NCBI RefSeq assembly: GCF_018122595.1
Contig: NZ_JAGRQH010000001.1
Span: forward strand, 372,001-436,000
Origin: Neokomagataea anthophila
GTDB lineage: Bacteria; Pseudomonadota; Alphaproteobacteria; Acetobacterales; Acetobacteraceae
Length of the DNA: 64,000 bases
Direction of reading: 5' to 3'
How positions within the stretch are numbered: the first letter of the stretch is position 1; each line of letters starts with the position of its first letter. Both the position numbers and the translations under genes were made by a program. A model generated the notes under the pieces. That model saw nothing but the letters and a program-made list of their open reading frames with translations. It was not told where the DNA came from and ran no database searches. Shown here in pieces: positions 36,058-45,437 of the stretch.

Positions 36058-37017
36058 ATGAAACGTCTCGATCCCTTTCTCATGGCCCTAATCGGCGCTG
36101 TCATGCTGGCATCGTTTTTCCCTTGCCATGGCATTCTGAGCCTATGGCTTTCAAACGCTGTTACGGCACTCATCGCGCTCATGTTTTTCTTCCAAGGCGC
36201 AAAATTGGAACGAAAAGCCATTGTAGAAAGTGTGCGGGACTGGCGGCTTCAAGGCGGCGTGTTGCTCTGCACTTTTTTAATCTTTCCCTTATTGGGAATC
36301 GCGCTACACCACCTATTCAAAACACTCTCGCCCGATGGCCTAATCGGAGATGGCTTATGGAGCGGCATTCTCTTTGTCTGCTGCCTACCATCCACTGTAC
36401 AATCCTCTATTGCCCTCACATCCATCGCACGCGGCAATATTCCCGCTTCAATCTGCGCAGCCACAATGTCAAATATTGCTGGTATTATTCTAACGCCTAT
36501 ACTTGCCGGCCTTCTTCTCGGAAGCACTCACAACAGTGGCTCTTCCCCAGTCCATGCCATTCTCGACGTCAGTAAAGAGTTATTGCTCCCCTTCCTCTTG
36601 GGACAAATTGTTCAAAAATGGCTTGGCCCCATTGTTAAAAAGCACAAATTCCTTATCTCAATGACAGACCGTGGATCCATTGTTTTGGTCGTCTATACCG
36701 CCTTCAGCGCAGCCGTCACGGAAGGCATATGGCACCGTGTCTCTGTCATGCGTCTCATAGAGATTACCGCCATTAATTTTATTCTTTTAACAAGCATCTT
36801 AATGATCTCACGCCTCTTAGGGCGCAAAATGCCCATCGAAAATTCTATTTCTCTACAACTCTGTGGATCAAAAAAATCCTTGGCATCAGGTGTTCCTATG
36901 GCCAGCGTTATTTTCCCAGCCTCGACTGTGGGGATCATTGTCCTACCTTTGATGATTTACCACCAAATCCAACTCTTTACCTGTACACTTTTAGCAAGAC
37001 AGTACGGAAAACGATAA
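36058..37017 (+). CDS. Bile acid:sodium symporter-family transporter (BASS/YfeH type)
   Basis: 319 residues with about nine to ten helices. The family signatures ALMFFFQGAKLERKAI, VCCLPSTVQSSIALTSIARGNIPASICAATMSNIAGIILTPIL (the crossover helix region) and KKSLASGVPMAS are visible. This is the SBF-like/YfeH group whose substrate is unknown, probably an organic anion driven by Na+. It is divergent from the GH32 gene with 136 bases between starts. A hairpin at 37070 lies between it and the next gene. Confidence 0.9.
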   Translation: MKRLDPFLMALIGAVMLASFFPCHGILSLWLSNAVTALIALMFFFQGAKLERKAIVESVRDWRLQGGVLLCTFLIFPLLGIALHHLFKTLSPDGLIGDGLWSGILFVCCLPSTVQSSIALTSIARGNIPASICAATMSNIAGIILTPILAGLLLGSTHNSGSSPVHAILDVSKELLLPFLLGQIVQKWLGPIVKKHKFLISMTDRGSIVLVVYTAFSAAVTEGIWHRVSVMRLIEITAINFILLTSILMISRLLGRKMPIENSISLQLCGSKKSLASGVPMASVIFPASTVGIIVLPLMIYHQIQLFTCTLLARQYGKR

Positions 37018-37069
37018 AACCAGATAACGTTTCACTCTGTTTCTATTTTTTACAGCGCTGGGTGCATTC

Positions 37070-37110
37070 TGTGCTATTCTCACCGTCATAAAGACTTGAG
37101 AATCAGCACA
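37070..37110. repeat. Interrupted hairpin between the BASS and sulfotransferase genes
   Basis: TGTGCT (37070-37075) with AGCACA (37105-37110) and TTCTCA (37077-37082) with TGAGAA (37097-37102): 12 paired bases with a small internal loop and a 14-base loop. No T-tract. Likely a transcript end or leader structure. Confidence 0.5.
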
Positions 37111-37139
37111 CTTAAAGAATTGGCAGCCAGCATCTTACC

Positions 37140-37904
37140 ATGAACACAAACGCGACATTAACGCTCCAAGACACACTGCCCATTACTCCATCGTCCCTAC
37201 CGTACCCAACACGAGACGACTGGGCTCATAGAGCATTAAGCACCCTTTTTAGAGTGCAGCAGTTCAATGATATTCATGAACGCGCCGCCGACCTCAAAAT
37301 GCCACTCCCCTGTGGAGGCAAACGAAAACGCCGCCTAGAAACCATTCTCAAATCTGGTGTTCTCTTTGTACATGTCCCCAAAAATGGCGGCACATCTATT
37401 TGTGACCAACTCTATGGCGGTATCATGATGCATGAAAGCATCCGCTACTACCAACATGTAGCTCCAGACATGGTCCGCATTCTACCGAGTTTTGCTATTT
37501 GGCGTGATCCAGTTGAACGCTTTATCTCTGCATGGTCCTTTGCCCGCCGCGGCGGCACACAGCGCGTCAACATGCATCCATCTGTCAATGCACTTTACCG
37601 CACACTACACACTTTAGATGATGCTATTACCCTCGTCGAAAAAGCACCATCCCCTTACGACGTGGATCATATCTTCCGCCCACAGCATTGGTACCTCTGT
37701 AACCGTCAAGGCGAATTAGCTGTTTCAAAACTATTCTCAATGGCACAAATCAATGACTTGCCGCAGCATATTCCCCAATTAAAAAAACGTTCTATCCCTC
37801 ACCTCAATAAAAACGCACACGCACTTCAAGTGACAGAAGAACAAAAACACCGAATCCGAGCACTCTATGCAAAAGATGAAACGTTAAGAACACATCTCAC
37901 ATAA
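37140..37904 (+). CDS. Sulfotransferase-family-like protein
   Basis: 254 residues, no signal peptide. The PAPS-binding 5'-phosphosulfate loop is LFVHVPKNGGTSICDQL around residue 79, and a 3'-phosphate motif is RDPVERFISAWSFARR around 118-133. These are the two landmarks of sulfotransferase family 2 (as in Golgi-type carbohydrate sulfotransferases and bacterial NodH-like enzymes). The rest is less conserved. The acceptor is unknown, possibly a surface sugar. The gene lies alone, upstream of the third TonB receptor. No sulfate-activation genes are in the window, so function should be held lightly. Confidence 0.75.
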   Translation: MNTNATLTLQDTLPITPSSLPYPTRDDWAHRALSTLFRVQQFNDIHERAADLKMPLPCGGKRKRRLETILKSGVLFVHVPKNGGTSICDQLYGGIMMHESIRYYQHVAPDMVRILPSFAIWRDPVERFISAWSFARRGGTQRVNMHPSVNALYRTLHTLDDAITLVEKAPSPYDVDHIFRPQHWYLCNRQGELAVSKLFSMAQINDLPQHIPQLKKRSIPHLNKNAHALQVTEEQKHRIRALYAKDETLRTHLT

Positions 37905-37957
37905 AAGGGGATGAAAAACTTTCCCCCTTCATGTCATCCTATTGTCACATAAACTAT

Positions 37958-37996
37958 CTCTTTCTGCGGAAAAAGCACCCACCACCGCAGAAAGAG
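37958..37996 (+). promoter_or_regulatory. Perfect 12-bp hairpin in the leader of the third TonB receptor gene
   Basis: CTCTTTCTGCGG (37958-37969) / CCGCAGAAAGAG (37985-37996), a perfect 12-bp stem with a 15-base A-rich loop and no T-tract. A second, 8-bp stem GTTTCCGA (38071-38078) / TCGGAAAC (38095-38102) lies closer to the start. Both are within 165 bases upstream of ATG 38122. They may be regulatory leader structures; neither fits a riboswitch I recognise. Confidence 0.5.
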
Positions 37997-38121
37997 TGGC
38001 AGATTTATCACGAAAAAAAGATGTCATTTCTTGTCAACGCAAGAAGTGTTGCTCCACCTTAAAAAGCGTGGTTTCCGACGTCTCGACCTTCCTATCGGAA
38101 ACGAGAAAGATCACGCTGCCC

Positions 38122-40629
38122 ATGCGCCTGACACGCCTTTTATCAACCTCCGCCCTCATCGCCCTAGGGACATTGCCTGCTTTCGCTGCCCCCGCATCCA
38201 ATACGGATGTTAAAAAGCCAGCAGCCAAAGCACATACCCAAATCACGGCTCCATCCATGATGGGTAACACCTCCCCCACCGATTACAACGAAGAACACCT
38301 GACTGTGCACGCACAGCACCGTTACTTCGACGGTGTTACGCGCAATGCCGTCGGCGGCGGTCTGATGACAAAGCAAGACAGCGCAAAATCTGTCTCCGCT
38401 GTGTCCCGTGACTTCATTAGCAAGCAAGTCCCAGGCAGCGACCCGATGCAACTTATCGCGTTGCTTCCCGGTGCCAATGTCACGGCAACAGATGCAATGG
38501 GCCTGACCGGCAGTTCCATGAGCTTGCGCGGCATGGACCAGACGCAAGTCGGCTTTACGCTTGAAGGCTTCCCGATCAACGATATCGGCAACTACGCCGT
38601 ATACTCACAAGAAATCGCAGACCCAGAAAACCTGCGTACCGTGAGCATGGCCCAAGGTTCAGCCGATTTGGACAGCCCGCATCTCAGCTCTACCGGCGGT
38701 GTGGTTGATATGTATATGGTCGACCCTGCCATGAAGAAGGGCGGATCTTTCGACGTTTCCTACGGTTCTTACAACGCAACGCGTGGCTTCTTGCGCCTCG
38801 ATACAGGTAAAATCGGCAACACGAACCTGCGCGGTTACTTCTCCGGCTCATACGCCTCAGAAGACCGTTTCAATACCGATTTCACAAACCGTAAACTCCA
38901 TGCTGAAACAAAGTTTGTGAATGACTGGGGTAACGGCAACCGTATTTCCCTCGCGATCATCGGCAACCGCCTGTATAATTACAAGAACGTTAACCCCAGC
39001 CTCGCCAGCTGGAACCTTTATGGCCGTGGCCGTAAAGACCAATATGTTGTAGGCAATACTCAACTAAACTCAACGTTTGATCCAACAGCTTCAGACAAGG
39101 GTGCATCTTACTACAAGCTGCAACAGAACCCGTTCACCAACATCTATGCCAGTGCCCCTTCCACATTTCACCTGTCTGACCACCTCACACTCACCGAAAC
39201 ACCTTACTTCTGGTACGGTGACGGCAATGGTGGATCCGCATACAACACCAACCTCAATGGTGTTCAGTGGGGTAAACAACAGCTCAATGCGACCCTGAAT
39301 GGTAAAACAACATCAGGCCTGCTGTATAACCCTTCAACCTCCACGACCTACCGCCCAGGTAACGTCGCGAAGCTGACACTCACAACAGGCGCAAACCGCC
39401 TGATGGTTGGCTACTGGTTCGAATACTCCAAACAAAGCCAAACCTCTCCATACACAGGGATCGGTGCGGACGGTAACCCTTGGAACATCTGGGCAGCTGG
39501 CCCAAATGCCGTTCTGTCTAATGGCCAAACATACCAATACCGTAATACTCTGACGCAAACCCGCGTCCACACCATGTTTATCGGTGACACACTGTCCCTG
39601 CTGAACAACAAACTAACAATCGACGCTGGCTTCAAATATGCCATCGTCATGCGTAACGGTCACAACTTCCTGCCAGACACATCCACCGGCCCATACATCA
39701 ACAAGACATGGGAAAAACCATTACCGACCATGGCAATCCGTTACCAGCTGGACGCAGAAAATCAGTTCTTCGTGTCTGCCGCAACAAACTTCCGTATGCC
39801 AACAAACGCTGCACTGTACGACTCAGGCAACTACAACCCAACAACACGCAGCTACTCCACACGTGCTAACGTGAACCAAAATGCTGAAGTCTCCATTTCG
39901 GAAGAGGCAGGCTATCGTTACACTGGCCACACCATTATGGGCTCCATCACATACTTCCATTATGACTTCACCAACCGCTTATTTAGCCAAACACAGTGCC
40001 TTGATGCGCAGTGCTTGAACACATTCCAAACCAGTCTGAATGGCGGCGGCCAAACGTCAAACGGTGTCGATGCAGAAATCGGCACACGCCCAATTTTCTA
40101 CCACCTGCGCCCCTATGTGTCGTTTGAATATCTGGACGCACGCTTAGGCAGCAATCTGGCTGGCAACTCTATTATTACAGGTACCGGCACTAATAAAACA
40201 ACCAACCCTGCCATCTCAGCAGGCTCTGACTATCTCCCTACAAGAGGAAAAGTTGCTCCTGAAGCGCCACGCTATCAAGCGGCCTTTAACCTTGATTATG
40301 ACGATGGCCATCTCTTTGGTGCCTATAATGTCAAATATGTCGCGAAGCAATTCTCAACTTTCATGAACGACCAATCTATTCCTGGCTATGTCCTGATGAA
40401 TGCAAATATCGGTTACCGTTTCTCTGATATTGGCTTCCTCAAAGCGCCAAATATCCGGGTAAACTTTAGTAACCTTACCAACCATGCTTATCTTGGTTTT
40501 GCAAAATCAATCCAAGTGAATGCTAACGCAGTAAATCTTAGCAACCATCATACCGTCACACCCAACACCCCATTTTACGCGATTGCGGCTCCATTCTCCG
40601 CAATCGCATCGGTTAGCGCTGGCTTCTAA
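38122..40629 (+). CDS. TonB-dependent outer membrane receptor
   Basis: 835 residues from ATG 38122, which opens a clean signal peptide (MRLTRLLSTSALIALGTLPAFA). The frame stays open another 60 codons upstream to a TTG at 37942, but that would bury the signal peptide. The TonB-box-like EHLTVHA lies near residue 52; the plug carries SLRGMDQTQVGFTLEGFPINDIG; the long barrel ends in SAGF. It is a relative of the two receptors at 469 and 3115, but more distant. Substrate unknown. It is monocistronic: a bidirectional terminator follows at 40670. Confidence 0.92.
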   Translation: MRLTRLLSTSALIALGTLPAFAAPASNTDVKKPAAKAHTQITAPSMMGNTSPTDYNEEHLTVHAQHRYFDGVTRNAVGGGLMTKQDSAKSVSAVSRDFISKQVPGSDPMQLIALLPGANVTATDAMGLTGSSMSLRGMDQTQVGFTLEGFPINDIGNYAVYSQEIADPENLRTVSMAQGSADLDSPHLSSTGGVVDMYMVDPAMKKGGSFDVSYGSYNATRGFLRLDTGKIGNTNLRGYFSGSYASEDRFNTDFTNRKLHAETKFVNDWGNGNRISLAIIGNRLYNYKNVNPSLASWNLYGRGRKDQYVVGNTQLNSTFDPTASDKGASYYKLQQNPFTNIYASAPSTFHLSDHLTLTETPYFWYGDGNGGSAYNTNLNGVQWGKQQLNATLNGKTTSGLLYNPSTSTTYRPGNVAKLTLTTGANRLMVGYWFEYSKQSQTSPYTGIGADGNPWNIWAAGPNAVLSNGQTYQYRNTLTQTRVHTMFIGDTLSLLNNKLTIDAGFKYAIVMRNGHNFLPDTSTGPYINKTWEKPLPTMAIRYQLDAENQFFVSAATNFRMPTNAALYDSGNYNPTTRSYSTRANVNQNAEVSISEEAGYRYTGHTIMGSITYFHYDFTNRLFSQTQCLDAQCLNTFQTSLNGGGQTSNGVDAEIGTRPIFYHLRPYVSFEYLDARLGSNLAGNSIITGTGTNKTTNPAISAGSDYLPTRGKVAPEAPRYQAAFNLDYDDGHLFGAYNVKYVAKQFSTFMNDQSIPGYVLMNANIGYRFSDIGFLKAPNIRVNFSNLTNHAYLGFAKSIQVNANAVNLSNHHTVTPNTPFYAIAAPFSAIASVSAGF

Positions 40630-40669
40630 AACACCCTGTCTCCGCATAATACCATGCAGAGACACACAT

Positions 40670-40706
40670 AAAAAAGACCCGGGCCACACCACCCGGGTCT
40701 TTTTTA
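40670..40706. terminator. Bidirectional intrinsic terminator
   Basis: AAAAAAGACCCGGG (40670-40683) / CCCGGGTCTTTTTT (40692-40705), a 14-bp perfect stem including A/T runs, with an 8-base loop. It ends the TonB receptor gene (+) and may also act for the DegP-type gene (-). Confidence 0.93.
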
Positions 40707-40856
40707 TGTCCAACGCCTCCCCCTGACGTCTTCTCATATAAGCGCTCTTTTGACCTATTCATCGAGGCTAAGCCTCATAAAAACGCTCACCACCAAAACA
40801 GTCAAAAATCTTTTTGCTTCATTTTTCTTCAGAAAAATGAAGACCCGTTGCAAACC

Positions 40857-42386
40857 TTAATCCGCCGCAAGCGGTACAGGCACCCAGCGCAACCCATCAT
40901 CATCTTGCACTAAAAGCAGAGCCTCATTCTTCTTCTGCTCTTTTACACGGTTCAGTTCTCCAGCTAACGCATCTGGCGTATTCACCTGAACCTGTCCGAC
41001 CTGAACAATCACGTTCCCAACAGCAATACCACGTAATGCTGCCGTACCAGATGAATCCACACGGTCCACAAGCACCCCACGCTGATCATCAGAAAGCGCA
41101 TATTGTGTCCGCAACTCTGCGTTAATCGCACTGACTTCCAAACCCAATAACCCAACAGCCTCTTTCGCGTGCTCAGGCGGATGCGTATCAGAAGGCGGCA
41201 TATCCGGTGGTGTCGGTGATTTACCCAGCGTAATATTTAACGCCTGTACCGTTCCCTTCCGCCACACTGTCAGCGCTAATTTTGTACCAGGTGGATAAGA
41301 CGCCACAACACGCGGCATCGTCTGCCCCGTCACATCACGCGCCCCAACACGCATGATCACATCACCAATCTGCAAACCTGCCGCGGAAGCTGGCCCATGT
41401 GGTTCAACCTGCGAGACAATTGCCCCGTGGCCAACTTTACCATCCGCGCCATGAAAATCGAGATCCTGCGCCATATCGAACGTCACGTCTTGAAAACGCA
41501 GCCCAAGCCACCCACGAGAGACATGCCCATCCCGCCGCAACTGCTCAATAATACCACGCGCATCATCCGACGGAATCGCAAAGCCAAGCCCTATGGAGCC
41601 ACCACCTGACCCGCCGTAAATCAACGTGTTAATCCCGATCACTTCCCCTGCCATATTGAACAAAGGACCACCGGAATTTCCGCGGTTAATCGCAGCATCC
41701 GTCTGGATGTAATCATCATACAAACCATGCTCAACATTACGCCCACGCGACGAGATAATGCCAGCTGTAACCGTACCATTCAGCCCAAAGGGGTTGCCAA
41801 TGGCCAACGCCCAGTCACCAATCCGGGCCGCATCACTATGCCCCAAAGGTACCGTCGGCAATGGATGATCAGGCTTAACGGACAAGACCGCCAAATCCTC
41901 CTGACTATCCCGCCCAACAATCTTGGCCGGCATTTCCGTCCCGTCATGCAGCGTCACAACAACCTGATCTGCCCCCTCAACCACATGATTGTTGGTCACA
42001 ATGATGCCAGACGGATCAATGATAAACCCAGACCCTAAGCCCTGCACCCGGCGTGGAGGCCGGTTTGGCGCAGGCTTACGCTTTGTATAATCATGTAAAA
42101 ACTTATCGAGGGGAGAACCCGGCGCGCCTTTCGGCACTTGCGGCCCTGCAGGCGGACTCGCATCCGGCCCTTTCTCCTCATCCTGATCAGGCTTCAACAC
42201 CGCCGCAATCGAAACATTCACCACAGACGGCAAAAGCCTGTTTGCCAAATCAGCAAAACTGGCTGGAGTACGTGGTGCCATAATAGGCACCTCCACCCCA
42301 GCATCCGCAAAAGCAGGCGTAACAGACGCGCCCAGAGCCAATGCAGTAAGACCAAATAAGGAGGATCGGAAGCAAGTTCGGGTCAT
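40857..42386 (-). CDS. DegP/HtrA-family periplasmic serine protease
   Basis: 509 residues. The signal peptide (SSLFGLTALALGASVTPAFA) precedes a trypsin-like domain with the catalytic triad H134 (TNNHVV), D164 (EDLAVL) and S238 (GNSGGP), and the LA-loop region rich in Pro and Lys before it. Two PDZ domains follow (about 285-385 and 415-505; the first with RGWLGLRFQDV, the second with GVLVDRVDSSG). It degrades or refolds damaged envelope proteins. The two PDZ domains and Q-type length match DegP/DegQ. It is divergent from mrp. Confidence 0.94.
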   Translation of the reverse strand: MTRTCFRSSLFGLTALALGASVTPAFADAGVEVPIMAPRTPASFADLANRLLPSVVNVSIAAVLKPDQDEEKGPDASPPAGPQVPKGAPGSPLDKFLHDYTKRKPAPNRPPRRVQGLGSGFIIDPSGIIVTNNHVVEGADQVVVTLHDGTEMPAKIVGRDSQEDLAVLSVKPDHPLPTVPLGHSDAARIGDWALAIGNPFGLNGTVTAGIISSRGRNVEHGLYDDYIQTDAAINRGNSGGPLFNMAGEVIGINTLIYGGSGGGSIGLGFAIPSDDARGIIEQLRRDGHVSRGWLGLRFQDVTFDMAQDLDFHGADGKVGHGAIVSQVEPHGPASAAGLQIGDVIMRVGARDVTGQTMPRVVASYPPGTKLALTVWRKGTVQALNITLGKSPTPPDMPPSDTHPPEHAKEAVGLLGLEVSAINAELRTQYALSDDQRGVLVDRVDSSGTAALRGIAVGNVIVQVGQVQVNTPDALAGELNRVKEQKKNEALLLVQDDDGLRWVPVPLAAD

Positions 42387-42499
42387 ATCAACACGCTAAC
42401 GCATAAGGCCAAATGCCGCTACACCTCATCAAGATGCGGACATACTCTCTCTATGCTAGGCTAGCACCACACGAAAAGCGCATATTGAGATTAACGGCC

Positions 42500-43645
42500 A
42501 TGACGGACGAAACCCTCCCCCCTTCATCATCCCCCTCCAGCCCTGATAACCTGACCGAAAAACGCATCATCGATATTTTACAGCGTCAGAACGAAGAGCG
42601 CTCCAACATCCTCACATTCGCACGCTTAGATGGAGTTTCCATTCAACAAGGCCACGCCCATATCGCACTTTCCACCTCACGCGATGATGCTGAACGCCTT
42701 ACCCCCATTCGCCAGAAGATCGAAGCGGACATCGCGCGCCTCCCCGGCTTATCCGGAGCCACCCTCTCTCTGACATCGCACCGCAAAACTCCCCCCCAAC
42801 CGGCCACCCCTCCCAAGACTGCTGGACACCGTCCATTTAACCTAGGGAAAGGCAAACCAACTCACGCCATCCTCCCGGACGTCAAAGCCGTTATCGCTGT
42901 GGCTTCTGGTAAAGGGGGCGTTGGAAAATCGACAACAGCAGTTAACCTCGCTGTAAGCTTAGCGCAATCCGGCCTCAAAACGGGCCTTCTGGATGCCGAT
43001 ATTTACGGCCCCTCTCTGCCCCGCATGCTCGGTCACTCCACCCGCCCCGAAGTCCGAGACAGCCGCATCATCCCACTTGAAGCATGGGGCATTAAAAGCA
43101 TGTCCATCGGTTATCTGGTGGACGAAAAACAAGCCATGATCTGGCGTGGCCCCATGGTCATGGGCGCACTGACCCAATTCCTTGGTGAAGTCGAATGGGG
43201 CGAACTTGATGTTCTCGTCATTGACATGCCACCCGGTACCGGAGATGCACAACTCACCCTTGCCCAAAAGCTCGGCCCGAAGCTCGCCAAAGGTGGCGCT
43301 GTTATTGTGTCCACCCCCCAAGATATTGCTCTGCTTGATGCCCGCCGTGGCATCGCCATGTTCGAACGCATGGAAACGCCCATTCTCGGCATTATCGAGA
43401 ATATGTCATACTTCTGCTGCCCAAACTGCAACCACCGCACAGAACTCTTCGGTCATGGCGGTGCACGCGCAGAAGCTGAGAGCGCTGGCGTGCCTTTCCT
43501 AGGGGAGATCCCCCTACTCGCCGCCATTCGCAGCAGCGGCGATGACGGAACCCCTATCACCCTCTCCGAACCAGAGAGCGAAGCTGCCCAAGCTTATACC
43601 GCCTTAGCGCAGGTCATTGCCAAAGGCCTCGAAGATAAGGCCTAA
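42500..43645 (+). CDS. mrp: Mrp/ApbC-family iron-sulfur cluster carrier ATPase
   Basis: 381 residues from ATG 42500; an in-frame stretch upstream to 42413 overlaps the divergent promoter. An N-terminal MIP18/DUF59-like domain (about 15-95; RIIDILQRQNEER) and a Pro-rich linker precede the ParA-like P-loop ATPase. Its deviant Walker A is ASGKGGVGKSTTAVN, followed by DADIYGPSLPRMLG and DMPPGTGDAQLTLAQ. The cluster-binding CxxC is YFCCPNCNHRT. It carries or inserts 4Fe-4S clusters. Normal for the family. It is followed by the tRNA-Thr gene. Confidence 0.95.
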   Translation: MTDETLPPSSSPSSPDNLTEKRIIDILQRQNEERSNILTFARLDGVSIQQGHAHIALSTSRDDAERLTPIRQKIEADIARLPGLSGATLSLTSHRKTPPQPATPPKTAGHRPFNLGKGKPTHAILPDVKAVIAVASGKGGVGKSTTAVNLAVSLAQSGLKTGLLDADIYGPSLPRMLGHSTRPEVRDSRIIPLEAWGIKSMSIGYLVDEKQAMIWRGPMVMGALTQFLGEVEWGELDVLVIDMPPGTGDAQLTLAQKLGPKLAKGGAVIVSTPQDIALLDARRGIAMFERMETPILGIIENMSYFCCPNCNHRTELFGHGGARAEAESAGVPFLGEIPLLAAIRSSGDDGTPITLSEPESEAAQAYTALAQVIAKGLEDKA

Positions 43646-43713
43646 ATTCTTCTCAAAATCGTAAATTTCATCTTGACCCTGAGGCCGACACATGGAAAAA
43701 CGGCCCCAAGGTC

Positions 43714-43788
43714 GCCGGGTTAGCACAGTGGTAGTGCAGCGGTTTTGTAAACCGAAGGTCGGGGGTTCAAATCCCTCACCCGGCACCA
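43714..43788 (+). tRNA. tRNA-Thr (anticodon TGT)
   Basis: The cloverleaf can be drawn: acceptor GCCGGGT / ACCCGGC, D-arm GCAC..GTGC, anticodon loop TTTGTAA (anticodon TGT, 34-36), T-arm GGGGG-TTCAAAT-CCCTC with one mismatch, and an encoded CCA at 43786-43788. It lies 68 bases after mrp, possibly in the same transcript. Confidence 0.95.
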
Positions 43789-43855
43789 TTTCCCTTAAAA
43801 AATTAAGAGAATTGAAGCGACACGTCATTATCGACATGCCGCCCCATGATCTGCA

Positions 43856-45097
43856 TCACTCTGCGACTTCACCGTCACGCACGAGCAGATTTTCCCACTT
43901 CCCAACAACAGCCGTCGCCAGAGAATTTCCGATCACATTGGTGGCCGAACGCCCCATATCAAGGAATGTATCCACACCAAGGATCAACAAAATACCTTCG
44001 GTCGGGATATTAAATTGACCCAGCGTCGCTACAATCACAACAGATGATGCACGCGGTATCCCCGCCATCCCCTTACTCGTCAACATAAGCGTCAACAGCA
44101 TCACAATCTGCGTGCTCCACGGCAGAACAATATCATAAGCCTGCGCAATGAAGATGCTCGCAAAAGTGCAGTACATCATCGTACCGTCGAGATTAAACGA
44201 ATACCCTAACGGCAACACAAAAGATGAAATCTTACGCGAAACAGGGAATTGCGTAATCCGCTCCAAAATCAACGGGTATGCAGCTTCAGAACTTGCCGTT
44301 GAAAATGCCAACAAGAACGGTTCACGCATCAAACGCACCAGTCGCAGTGCAGACTTGCCCAAACACAAGAACGCCACCCCGATCAAGCACACCCACAGCA
44401 AGAACATGGCGAAGTAGAACTCACCCATGAACTTTCCATAGGTCAGCAAAATCGCAAGGCCATTGGTGCTGATCGTCGCAGCCACTGCACAGAAAACTGC
44501 GAGCGGAGCCAGCAGCATCACATAATTCGTCACCTTTAAAATGATGTGCGCAAGGCTCTCCGTCCATTCCAAGAAGGAGCGCCCCTTCTCTGGCTGGGAC
44601 GCACACGCAATGCCTACGAAAACCGCAAAAACAACAACCTGCAAAATTTCGTTATCGGCCATCGCTTTAAAGCCAGAATCCGGCACGAGGTGATGGATAA
44701 AACTATCCAGCGTCATACCACCCGCACTCAGATGCGTAGCCTGCATAGCATTGACCTGGTGCAAACCAACGCCCGGATGCATCACATTGACCAGAACCAT
44801 ACCCAATGTCAGCGAGAACAAAGACGCCCCAACAAACCAGAGCATCGCTTTCCCACCAATGCGGCCAACCGTTTTCGCATCTGTCATACGACCAATACCG
44901 GCAACCAACGTGGAAAACACCAACGGCGCGATAATCATTTTGATCAGACGCAGAAAAACAGTCGATCCAATGGAGATATCCGCAGCAAAACTCTGCCGCA
45001 TGGCAGCATCTGCAACCGTATTATGAATCACCCCACCCGTGATGATGCCAAGCACCAAGGCAATCAGAATGAACAAGGTCATCCGGTTTTTCTGCAA
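43856..45097 (-). CDS. Dicarboxylate/amino acid:cation symporter (DAACS family)
   Basis: 413 residues with a TTG start at 45097, chosen because AAAGGA lies 8 bases upstream; ATG 45082 is five codons in and has no such site. The family blocks LRLIKMIIAPLVFSTLVAGI, AFSTASSEAAYPLIL (substrate hairpin), PLGYSFNLDGTMMY and the helix motif MLTSKGMAGIPRASSVV...DTFLDMGRSATNVIGN are complete. It takes up C4-dicarboxylates or glutamate with H+ or Na+. It converges on the tRNA-Thr gene and lies next to tRNA-Lys. Confidence 0.94.
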   Translation of the reverse strand: MQKNRMTLFILIALVLGIITGGVIHNTVADAAMRQSFAADISIGSTVFLRLIKMIIAPLVFSTLVAGIGRMTDAKTVGRIGGKAMLWFVGASLFSLTLGMVLVNVMHPGVGLHQVNAMQATHLSAGGMTLDSFIHHLVPDSGFKAMADNEILQVVVFAVFVGIACASQPEKGRSFLEWTESLAHIILKVTNYVMLLAPLAVFCAVAATISTNGLAILLTYGKFMGEFYFAMFLLWVCLIGVAFLCLGKSALRLVRLMREPFLLAFSTASSEAAYPLILERITQFPVSRKISSFVLPLGYSFNLDGTMMYCTFASIFIAQAYDIVLPWSTQIVMLLTLMLTSKGMAGIPRASSVVIVATLGQFNIPTEGILLILGVDTFLDMGRSATNVIGNSLATAVVGKWENLLVRDGEVAE

Positions 45098-45244
45098 TGT
45101 TTGTGTCCTTTGAAATATCCGTGTCTCAGCGTCTTTTAACGCTCTTGATACGTTTTTTCCAAATAGAAGCTGAAAACAGCATAATTCTGTAACGCATCTA
45201 AGGATCACGCTACCAAAGCAGAGTATATTTTTCAGAGGAAAGAG

Positions 45245-45320
45245 TGGTGAACCGGCTGGGACTCGAACCCAGGACCATTCGATTAAAAGTCGAATGCTCT
45301 ACCAACTGAGCTACCGGTTC
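45245..45320 (-). tRNA. tRNA-Lys (anticodon TTT)
   Basis: Read on the minus strand: acceptor GAACCGG / CCGGTTC, D-arm with GCTCAGTTGGTAGAGC, anticodon stem-loop ATTCGACTTTTAATCGAAT (anticodon TTT), T-loop GGTTCGAGTCC and encoded CCA at the 3' end. It lies 147 bases upstream of the symporter start on the same strand. Confidence 0.97.
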
Positions 45321-45437
45321 ATCTGGCGCGGTGTTTACGAAGGATCAGCCCTCGGGTCAACACCAAAGAGGAAAAAAATTAAAAAACCTTCGATTTTCAG
45401 CGTAATAGCGAGACCTTGCTCCACGGAAGCCTTAAAT

